8,902 bases of DNA, from positions 1 to 8,902 of the forward strand of contig QHOD01000055.1 of the NCBI GenBank assembly GCA_003218615.1, in the 5' to 3' direction. The notes beneath the pieces are model-generated. The model had not been told where the DNA came from. It worked only from the letters and a program-made list of their open reading frames with translations, and did no database searches. The position numbers and the translations under genes are program-made. The DNA is from Verrucomicrobiota bacterium (lineage in GTDB: Bacteria; Verrucomicrobiota; Verrucomicrobiia; Chthoniobacterales; UBA10450). Positions 1 through 5,279 of the stretch are shown piece after piece (position 1 is the first letter of the stretch; every line of letters starts with the position of its first letter).

Positions 1-41
1 AGAAAAGCGAACGCCGTTAACGCTAAGAGTATTTTTTTCAT
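1..41 (-). CDS. Start of an exported protein, cut by the left window edge
   Basis: An ATG at 41-39 opens a frame reading MKKILLALTAFAF before it leaves the window. Two lysines followed by an uninterrupted run of Leu, Ala, Ile and Phe are what the n-region and h-region of a Sec signal peptide look like, so this is probably the first 13 codons of a secreted or envelope protein. It lies on the same strand as all other genes here and is separated from the pilin-like gene by a strong terminator, so it should have its own promoter in 42-190. I found no convincing -35/-10 pair or Shine-Dalgarno sequence there. The spacer also holds a 5-bp inverted repeat, GGGGC/GCCCC, at 147-162. The function cannot be told from 13 residues. 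Confidence 0.5.
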   Translation of the reverse strand, partial: MKKILLALTAFAF

Positions 42-190
42 ATCAATTAGACAGTTTGAGGCGTTGGACTTGTGCGCCTCGCGGTTTATTCATTATTCGA
101 AACCCGCGCCACAACCGCGCGCGATTGGTTGGCGGCGAAAGCAATCGGGGCACTAAGGCCCCTCGCACATTGGCAACATCCAAGCAAAGA

Positions 191-226
191 AAAACGCCCT
201 GTCCGCGTTTTCAGACAGGGCGTTTT
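191..226 (-). terminator. Rho-independent terminator after the pilin-like gene
   Basis: A perfect 13-bp inverted repeat, AAAACGCCCTGTC at 191-203 and GACAGGGCGTTTT at 214-226, encloses a 10-nt loop. Read on the minus strand, the GC-rich stem ends in a T-rich run (TTTTTCTTT), the classical intrinsic terminator layout. It lies 28 bp beyond the stop codon of the pilin-like gene. Because the outer stem is A/T on both sides it could also stop transcription from the plus strand. Confidence 0.9.
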
Positions 227-254
227 AGAAATCTGCTTCTTGGGTGCGTTTGAA

Positions 255-992
255 TTACTTGGGGTTTGCTACGACGTTCGTAATCCCGAGCCAGCCATTG
301 GCGCCGTTGGCCGTGGTGAAAATGTCGCCTTGAGTCCCAGCGGCACTGCCGTTCGGTCCAATAACCGTAAGCGTCGTCGCGTCCACTTTTTGTAAAGCGC
401 CACTACTGCCGTCTGCGCGAACCACGATGGCTTGCGCACCTTTCCAGACACCGCCTTTCAGGCTCTGATCTTTTGTGTATGTGTGACTTGATTCTCCGCC
501 TGTTATGAATCCGTCTGCGATCAACGGCACAGAAGGATTAAAGGTGTCGTTGAGACCAAGCACGAGGGCCCATTCGTTTTCACCCGTTGCGAGAGTACTG
601 ACAGACGGCACGAGCAGAGTAGCATCCATTTTCTCGTCAGGAGCTGCGGGGCACCATGCTGATTTAGCGACGTAGAAAATCGATTCGGTCTTTAGGTAAG
701 TAGGGAAAAGCTGGCAAAACGCATCATTCGAAGATGCGACATTCGTTGGCGGAGTCGTAGTGGCAACGCCATTCGCATCAACTACGTAACTCGGATAGAT
801 GCCGTCGTGGTCGCTGCCGTAAAGTCTCATTGCCAATGCGATCTGTTTTCCGTTCGACAATGCCTTCGTTTGCGAACCTTTTGTTTGGACGGAGACGAAC
901 GCGGGCAGCGCGATGCTGGCCAGGATGGCGATGATCGAGATCACGACCAGCAATTCGATGAGGGTAAATGCGGTGATGTTATTTTTCTTCAT
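255..992 (-). CDS. Pilin-like protein with type IV prepilin N-terminal motif (type II secretion/pseudopilin type)
   Basis: From the ATG at 992 this encodes 245 residues beginning MKKNNITAFTLIELLVVISI. This is a prepilin leader: a short positive stretch, a cleavage site before Phe9, Glu at mature position 5, and an unbroken hydrophobic helix to about residue 31. Residue -1 is Ala rather than the usual Gly, which prepilin peptidases can accept and which I recall as common in Verrucomicrobia and Planctomycetes. Residues 45-70 (KQIALAMRLYGSDHDGIYP) match the conserved stretch of large pseudopilin-like proteins from those phyla. Two cysteines, near 93 and 114, could form a disulfide. The frame stays open upstream to 1028, but the extra residues MLRLLVPQILLP would spoil the leader, so 992 is preferred. 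A -35-like TTGACG lies at 1044-1039 with no good -10. It could be a subunit of the pilus served by the secretin in this window, or a separate pseudopilin. Confidence 0.88.
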   Translation of the reverse strand: MKKNNITAFTLIELLVVISIIAILASIALPAFVSVQTKGSQTKALSNGKQIALAMRLYGSDHDGIYPSYVVDANGVATTTPPTNVASSNDAFCQLFPTYLKTESIFYVAKSAWCPAAPDEKMDATLLVPSVSTLATGENEWALVLGLNDTFNPSVPLIADGFITGGESSHTYTKDQSLKGGVWKGAQAIVVRADGSSGALQKVDATTLTVIGPNGSAAGTQGDIFTTANGANGWLGITNVVANPK

Positions 993-1185
993 AGGTAGTA
1001 AGATTTGCGGGACAAGCAATCGCAGCAAAGAGGGAGTTCGTCAAGAAAAGAATTTTTGCCGAGGGGACGGCCGCGGGGCTGGAGCCGGATATCTCTCTGT
1101 GAAGATCGCTTATAAGCCACGCAAACGCACGTCTCCCGAACGTTGCCTGATGTTGTCTCAGAGCGAGAATGGCTATGAACGCTTG

Positions 1186-1208
1186 GTCAACGAGATCGGC
1201 TCGTTGAC
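1186..1208 (-). terminator. Stem-loop just after the 117-residue gene, possible terminator or processing site
   Basis: GTCAACGAG at 1186-1194 and CTCGTTGAC at 1200-1208 form a perfect 9-bp stem with a 5-nt loop. It begins 8 bp past the stop codon of the minus-strand gene that ends at 1216. No U-tract follows on either strand, so it is not a typical intrinsic terminator. It may instead stabilise the 3' end of the transcript. The rest of 993-1185 holds no gene I can support. Confidence 0.45.
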
Positions 1209-1215
1209 GAGAGCT

Positions 1216-1569
1216 TCATTTCTTTTTTTGCTTTCCGCCCTCGGGTGCGCCGGTCGCTACGATTCGGCCGGCCCGCGTCGGGTCGACTCCAATCGTGACG
1301 CTCACTGCCATTCCAGGCTTTAGATCGGCAATAGTTCCTCTTTGTCCATTCACGTTAATTTCTGTGAACTGTGTAACGATGAATGTTCGCGTCGTTTTCT
1401 CTCCAGTCACCGTGATCGAGTTTCCCGTTACACTTGAAATAACCGGCGGATGATATTCCGGCGCCGGTGTCGCCTTCTTTTTTTTACCTCCTGCGAAAGT
1501 TGGAGAGATCGCAGCGAAAAGAAGCGAAGCGGAAATGAGCGCGAACAGAATGTAAAAGGACTTCTTCAC
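1216..1569 (-). CDS. Small exported Lys-rich protein, possibly DUF5666-like (hypothetical)
   Basis: I prefer the GTG at 1569-1567, which gives 117 residues beginning MKKSFYILFALISASLLFAA, a clear Sec signal peptide with likely cleavage after the Ala of SPTFA. The longest frame opens at 1668, but its extra 33 residues are translated from a palindromic repeat (1614-1679) and would bury the signal peptide. The mature part starts with GGKKKKATPAPEYHPP, continues as a compact beta-rich stretch (ISSVTGNSITVTGEKTTRTF, then TEINVNGQRGTIADLKPGM), and ends in KQKKK. The central pattern, a small beta unit with an 'ADLKPGM' turn, resembles the OB-like repeat of DUF5666 proteins; this is recalled, not searched. 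Lys-rich ends suggest binding to an acidic surface. It lies between the 94-residue gene and the pilin-like gene on the same strand. No substrate or partner can be named. Confidence 0.72.
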   Translation of the reverse strand: MKKSFYILFALISASLLFAAISPTFAGGKKKKATPAPEYHPPVISSVTGNSITVTGEKTTRTFIVTQFTEINVNGQRGTIADLKPGMAVSVTIGVDPTRAGRIVATGAPEGGKQKKK

Positions 1570-1613
1570 AAGTTTCTGTGTACTAGAAGCAGTTTCAGAA
1601 ATCGATTTAATTT

Positions 1614-1679
1614 GTAGGGCGTTTCTGTGAAACGCCAATCGAAAACATTCCAGGGAGGCGTCTGACACAGACGCCCTAC
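1614..1679. repeat. REP-like hairpin doublet (BIME-like), GTAG ... CTAC
   Basis: Two head-to-head hairpins. The first is GTAG at 1614-1617 followed by GGCGTTTC-TGT-GAAACGCC at 1618-1636. The second is GGCGTCTG-ACA-CAGACGCC at 1657-1675 followed by CTAC at 1676-1679. Both stems are perfect 8-bp helices with 3-nt loops. On its own strand each unit reads GTAG, GGCGTYTS, TGT, SARACGCC. The outer ends match exactly (TTGTAGGGCGT against its complement). A GTAG foot next to a small hairpin is the layout of REP sequences recognised by RAYT (TnpA-REP, HUH Y1) transposases, and paired inverted units are called BIMEs in enterobacteria. It lies between genes, as REPs usually do. No transposase gene is in the window. 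Confidence 0.75.
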
Positions 1680-1730
1680 AATTGCGCGAAAAGGAATTTC
1701 GACACCAGTTTGTAGAAGAACTAAGTGCGT

Positions 1731-2015
1731 TTACGGCCGTGGGGTGCCTGGTTGTTCGCCCTGACGCTGATGGCGACCCGGCGCTTCCGTGAGCGGGGCT
1801 TCATCCAAGTGTTTTTGAAACCACGTCGGCACGGGCGAGTTGGTCGGTGCCCAGACACGTGGACGGACCGAATTTTGCCGAACCTGATTACTCGGTGTCG
1901 TCAACTGTTGAATCTGCTGCTGTGCTTGCTCTAAAGCGGGGCGTTGCTTGTAGTAATCGTCGTACGCCAAATAGCCGACAGCACCGATCAATAGAAGTAT
2001 CAGTAATTCGCGCAT
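1731..2015 (-). CDS. Small membrane-anchored protein with coiled-coil stretch (hypothetical)
   Basis: The frame encodes 94 residues from the ATG at 2015 to a TAA at 1731. Residues 4-18 (LLILLLIGAVGYLAY) form one hydrophobic helix with a short, near-neutral N-terminus, so it is probably a single-pass inner-membrane anchor. Residues 22-42 are charged and glutamine-rich (KQRPALEQAQQQIQQL) with heptad-like spacing, suggesting a short coiled coil. The rest is Pro-rich and likely unstructured, with a WFQKHLDEAPL segment near residue 65. It follows the secretin on the same strand after a 142-bp spacer filled by a palindromic repeat, so it may or may not share the transcript. I do not recognise the family. 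A role as a small accessory protein of the pilus is possible only by position. Confidence 0.6.
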   Translation of the reverse strand: MRELLILLLIGAVGYLAYDDYYKQRPALEQAQQQIQQLTTPSNQVRQNSVRPRVWAPTNSPVPTWFQKHLDEAPLTEAPGRHQRQGEQPGTPRP

Positions 2016-2027
2016 CGAATTTCAATT

Positions 2028-2149
2028 AACCACGAAGAACACGGAGGACACAGAGGGTTCGGACAGAATTTACAAAATCGACAAAAGGGTTCTCAAAAAT
2101 TCTGTGCATTCCGTCCAAAAAACTTCGTGATCTCTGTGCTCTCTGTGGT
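2028..2149. repeat. 122-bp imperfect inverted repeat built of 9-bp periodic CAC/GTG units
   Basis: The left arm from 2028 (AACCACGAAGAACACGGAGG onward) and the complement of the right arm ending at 2149 (ACCACAGAGAGCACAGAG) align over about 50 bp with scattered mismatches, including inner blocks GGAC.GAAT..ACA. The arms show a 9-bp period: CACGAAGAA, CACGGAGGA, CACAGAGGG on the left; TTCGTGATC, TCTGTGCTC, TCTGTGGTG on the right. It fills almost all of the spacer between the secretin stop and the next gene. The transcript could fold into a long hairpin, perhaps weakening read-through. It resembles dispersed MITE-like repeats of environmental bacteria; copy number cannot be judged here. Confidence 0.6.
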
Positions 2150-2157
2150 GAAAGGGG

Positions 2158-4887
2158 CTACTTCTTGTATGCAGGTGTCTCCGGCAAAACTGGAGGTTGC
2201 AGCAGGCCCTCCTCTTCTTCTTCGGTTGGATTAAGCGGCTGGCCCGCGGGGGTGACGAGACGCGCGGTCACAAAGATAACCAGATTGCGCTTGATGTGTT
2301 GCTCGACATTGGTCCTGAAGAGACGTCCCACCAAAGGAATGTCGCCGATAAGTGGTGTCTTATCCTCCGTCTTCTGAACGTCTTCGCGCATCAACCCTCC
2401 AAGCACCACCGTCTGCCCATCCCATACGCTCACACTCGTCGTCACTTTGCGTGTGCTAAAAATCGGCTGATTAATTACGTTGTTGGTCAGGAGAACCTGG
2501 CCCCCTCCGGTTAGTGCCGCCGCGGCGTTCGGATTTATTCCAAAGATTGGACTCCCGTAATTGATGAAGCCCTCAAACTCGACGACCTGGGGCACCAAGT
2601 TCAAGTCGATGGTGACACCGTCTGGTCCCACTACTGGTTCAACTTCCAAAGTGACGCCGGTATTCCGAGTTTCAAAGGTCTGAGGCGTAGTCGGTGTCAC
2701 AACAGAAATTGCAACGGTGTTGTTTGCACCTGATCCTCCACTGATGCTCGGAACTTGTGGCGGCGTGAAGGTCGTGGGATAACGAAATTCTCTGACAATT
2801 TCGATGACCGCGCGCTGACCGCTCTTGGTTGTCACTTTGGGCGCGGAAAGAAGATCAACACCTTTTTTCTGATTGAGCGCGCGAATCACGACCTGGAATT
2901 GAGGGTCGGTAAAAACACCAGCCAGGCCAAAAATTCCCGGCGCGATGGCGCTGGAGCCCAATGACGGAAACAACAGTGCGTCGAGCGCATTCGCGCTAAT
3001 GGCGACGTTGCCGCTGCGATTACCAGCGGTGACCGGATTCTGACCAATGGGGTTTCCAGTAACAGGATCGACGAAGGGAAAATTAGCCCCAACCACAGGC
3101 GTTCCAGTCCCCGAGGTTCCGCCGGATCCAAAGGCGCCCTGATTGCCCACCTTGAAGGGGCCAAGAAGCCAATCAAAGCCAAGCTCCTTGAGATTGTTCT
3201 GTGTGATCTCGACAAACTTCGACTCAATTTCGACTTGTTTCGGGCCGGCGATGTTTGCCTGTTCAACCAAAGCATCGACCAGATCCATATTGTCCTGTGT
3301 GTTCCGAACGATCAGCCGGCTGCTTTGAGGAAGAAAATTTGCGCTCGCGCCGGGCGGAAATGGGACCCCCTGAGCTTCCAGAAATTCCTTCGCGGTCTCG
3401 CGATTGACGAGTTGATGCCCGCCGGTTGATTCCTCCGTGTCTTTGGCGGTGCCAGTGCCAGCGGCGCCAGGCGCGGTTTTGTAGGCCCCTTGCGACAATG
3501 CAGAAGGACTAACATTTAGTGCGGTGCTAATGAAGCCCGGTGGAACACGATATTCTTTCGTGATTAAATCGTTGCTCTGCTCAGTAATGGGAATGATCGA
3601 TACCGCGTAGGGCTCGACCTTCACTTTCAAACCTGCCTGACTGGCAATGTAGCGGAGCGCTTCGCCGAGCGGGATTTGATTGAGCGTAATTGTGATGCGC
3701 GCATTCTCGGGAGCGATAGCCGACGCCGCGACCACTGCGGGGGCGACGATGGGACGCGCGGGCACGGGCGTAGCAGCCCCAGGTGCAGCCGCCCCTCCAG
3801 GAGCAGCTGCGACCGGCGAAGCCGCGGGTTCAACCGGTGTCGATGGAGGAGCAATCTGACCAAGCGGCGCCAAACGCAAGACTATATCGACGCCTCTTTT
3901 CCCTTCCGGGGTCGGATCGTTCGCAGCGGCTTGTTGCCGGAGAAAATCAATTGCCTCGCGAATGCTCGCGTCGCGAAACTCAATGTGCGGAATAATGATC
4001 GTGTTTAGTTTGGACGTGATGCGTGCGGTGCCGCTAGCGTCTCTGGCAAAAGCATCAGCGATCGGGCTAACGGTCTGGCCATATTGGTGGACCGGTTCCT
4101 CCCAGCCTTTTTCTACCTGCCAAAGCTGGCGCGACCGCGTCTCGTTATATGCTTCCTCGCCATATCTGTATTTGGTGTTGTTGATTTTTTCTTCGCCGCG
4201 TCGCGCCGCCACGTTGTACGGATCAAGATTGAGGACCTGCTCGTATTTCTTGAAGGCAAGATCGTAGCGGCCGGACTGGTAATAGCCATCCGCGTCGGTG
4301 AGCAATTGCTTCACTTCTTCGACCTTCGCAATAAACTTCGGGCCCATCGTCTTGTTGAAGTAACCGGGCTGGTGCAAGTGAGCCATCAGCTCCCGTGCCG
4401 GACGACAATTTGGGTCGTAGCGATCGCTCAGGATCTCGCTCAGGATCGCCTCCGCGCCGACGTAATCGGCTTGCGCGATGCGCGCTTCGGCCAAAATGAC
4501 TCCGCTCTTGCAAAACCCCTCGACGGCTTCGTCGTGCGCTTTTCCCGAGACCACGGCGTCAGGCAAGTACCTGACGGCGGTCTTAAATTCTTCGTGCGCG
4601 AGCGAATAATTTTTCGCCTTCATCGCAGCTTTGCCCTGGGCCAGGGCCGCTTCGCCTTGCGGTATGGCGCTTTGGCGGCGCTGAATTTCACGCTGCGCGA
4701 CGTTATCCACATTCTGGGCAAGGTTGGTCGTGCCAAAGATCGACAACGATACGGCGGCTACGAAGTATGATTTCGCCAGCACGGAGCGGTGTAGAGGCGG
4801 TCTGTCCTCAGCCGCAAAACCCGATCTGCGCGTGAGGACACGCGCCACTACAACTGCATTTTCGCTACGAGGCGGATTTGTTTTCAT
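2158..4887 (-). CDS. Secretin, type IV pilus / type II secretion outer-membrane pore (Amuc_1098-like)
   Basis: A 909-residue frame from the ATG at 4887. It would form the multimeric outer-membrane ring through which a pilus or secreted proteins pass. The signal peptide is about residues 37-58 (LAKSYFVAAVSLSIFGTTNL) and is followed by TPR-like helices at 76-110 and 195-230 (GRYDLAFKKYEQVLNLDPYN). An N0/STN-like region, 300-430, is split by a Pro/Ala-rich linker at 345-390. Next are N-domain segments (LIVRNTQDNMDLVDALVEQA, 525-544) and the secretin core at 550-880, with VEIESKFVEITQ, LSAPKVTTKSGQ, GVTLEVEPVVG, and WDGQTVVLGGLMRED...PLIGDIPLVGRLF. A Glu-rich tail follows. The length and TPR start fit the Amuc_1098-like pilus secretins as I recall them. 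The start is uncertain: residues 13-33 are encoded by a REP-like doublet, and the in-frame GTG at 4782 would give MLAKSYFVAAVSLSIF, a cleaner signal peptide and an 874-residue protein. The ATG lies 8 bp after the stop of the Amuc_1099-like remnant, an operon-like spacing. Confidence 0.93.
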   Translation of the reverse strand: MKTNPPRSENAVVVARVLTRRSGFAAEDRPPLHRSVLAKSYFVAAVSLSIFGTTNLAQNVDNVAQREIQRRQSAIPQGEAALAQGKAAMKAKNYSLAHEEFKTAVRYLPDAVVSGKAHDEAVEGFCKSGVILAEARIAQADYVGAEAILSEILSDRYDPNCRPARELMAHLHQPGYFNKTMGPKFIAKVEEVKQLLTDADGYYQSGRYDLAFKKYEQVLNLDPYNVAARRGEEKINNTKYRYGEEAYNETRSRQLWQVEKGWEEPVHQYGQTVSPIADAFARDASGTARITSKLNTIIIPHIEFRDASIREAIDFLRQQAAANDPTPEGKRGVDIVLRLAPLGQIAPPSTPVEPAASPVAAAPGGAAAPGAATPVPARPIVAPAVVAASAIAPENARITITLNQIPLGEALRYIASQAGLKVKVEPYAVSIIPITEQSNDLITKEYRVPPGFISTALNVSPSALSQGAYKTAPGAAGTGTAKDTEESTGGHQLVNRETAKEFLEAQGVPFPPGASANFLPQSSRLIVRNTQDNMDLVDALVEQANIAGPKQVEIESKFVEITQNNLKELGFDWLLGPFKVGNQGAFGSGGTSGTGTPVVGANFPFVDPVTGNPIGQNPVTAGNRSGNVAISANALDALLFPSLGSSAIAPGIFGLAGVFTDPQFQVVIRALNQKKGVDLLSAPKVTTKSGQRAVIEIVREFRYPTTFTPPQVPSISGGSGANNTVAISVVTPTTPQTFETRNTGVTLEVEPVVGPDGVTIDLNLVPQVVEFEGFINYGSPIFGINPNAAAALTGGGQVLLTNNVINQPIFSTRKVTTSVSVWDGQTVVLGGLMREDVQKTEDKTPLIGDIPLVGRLFRTNVEQHIKRNLVIFVTARLVTPAGQPLNPTEEEEEGLLQPPVLPETPAYKK
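4791..4851. repeat. REP-like hairpin doublet inside the secretin 5' end
   Basis: GTAG at 4791-4794 is followed after 2 nt by GCGG-t-CTG, loop TCCT, CAG-CCGC (4797-4815). GCGCGTG, loop AGGA, CACGCGC (4828-4845) is followed after 2 nt by CTAC (4848-4851). The two units are inverted to each other, share a GTGTCCTCAC / CTGTCCTCAG core, and have the same GTAG-hairpin-hairpin-CTAC plan as the element at 1614-1679, although stems and loops differ. If the secretin starts at the GTG at 4782, this element lies between genes. If it starts at 4887, it encodes residues about 13-33. Confidence 0.68.
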
Positions 4888-4895
4888 AAGCAGAT

Positions 4896-5036
4896 TTATG
4901 GTGCACCGAAGCCGATCTCGATCGGCTCATTTGGTTTTTGTGTATTCACGGTCACGGCCTTGGCCGGCTGCACATCCACCAGCTTGTATTTGATTTGCTC
5001 GTTCGAGTTCAAGCAAAATTCTTACGATTTTTTCGG
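4896..5036 (-). pseudogene. Broken second copy of the 3' end of the Amuc_1099-like gene
   Basis: The stretch 4900-5023 aligns without gaps to 8075-8198 (offset 3175), about 113 of 124 bases identical. It encodes the same C-terminus, KYKLVDVQPAKAVTVNTQKP then NEPIEIGFGAP, and ends in its own TAA at 4896-4898. Six residues differ from the intact copy (for example Ser to Cys and Ile to Thr). Similarity continues weakly to about 5036 across a 2-nt insertion that puts a TAA in frame just before the fragment. There is no upstream coding part and no evident start, so it is a remnant. Its stop lies 8 bp from the secretin ATG, which makes this site likely to be the original end of the pilus gene before the 876-residue gene arrived. 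Confidence 0.85.
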
Positions 5037-5208
5037 AGGCTTGTTGTCACCACAAATTCTGCAAGAGAAGAAGAACCACGGATGACACGGATTCGGGAGC
5101 GGACGCCCTCGCGTAGAAGTTTGGGCGCCTCCGCCGAAACAATCTTTTTCATCAGAGGACGCAAAGGTCTCGAAGAGGCTCTGCCGAAAACCGCGGATCA
5201 GGTAAGTC
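5037..5208. other. Non-coding spacer with small palindromes and a 9-bp periodic repeat
   Basis: I see no gene here. AACCACGGATGACACGGAT at 5074-5092 has a 9-bp period (CACGGATGA, CACGGATTC) and is inverted, 17 of 19 bases, relative to 8006-8024 on the other side of the cargo gene. GCGGACGCCC at 5099-5108 and GGGCGCCTCCGC at 5123-5134 form a 10-bp stem with a 2-nt bulge. The whole gap between the secretin and the cargo gene, 4888-5279, is thus remnant, repeats and this spacer. Confidence 0.55.
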
Positions 5209-5273
5209 CGAAGTGATCAGTGATCGGCAATCAGTGATCGGTGGAGAATCCCCGAAAGCGTTCGGGACGACAG
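5209..5273 (+). repeat. 65-bp direct repeat, copy downstream of the 876-residue gene
   Basis: About 55 of 65 bases match 7929-7993 in the same orientation without gaps (offset 2720). It holds GTGATCA-type heptamers (AGTGATCAGTGATCGG, then ATCAGTGATCGG) and ends in a small hairpin, CCCGAA-AGCG-TTCGGG at 5251-5266. The copy begins 6 bp past the stop codon of the cargo gene. The hairpin lacks a U-tract and is a poor terminator. Confidence 0.8.
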
Positions 5274-5279
5274 TTGGCA

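Noticed and set aside
72..395. Plus-strand open frame of 107 codons
   Set aside because: It runs across the strong terminator at 191-226 and into the antisense of the pilin-like gene; the protein shows no recognisable motif.
993..1185. Possible riboswitch (c-di-GMP type) ahead of the pilin-like gene
   Set aside because: I looked for the conserved GEMM-type core on the minus strand and did not find it; only a lone -35-like TTGACG was seen.
913..1323. Plus-strand open frame of 136 codons
   Set aside because: It overlaps the start of the pilin-like gene and the end of the 117-residue gene in antisense, with no domain or start signal.
4084..4770. Plus-strand open frame of 228 codons
   Set aside because: It is entirely antisense to the secretin's TPR region and has no coherent domain; GC-rich coding DNA often leaves such open antisense frames.
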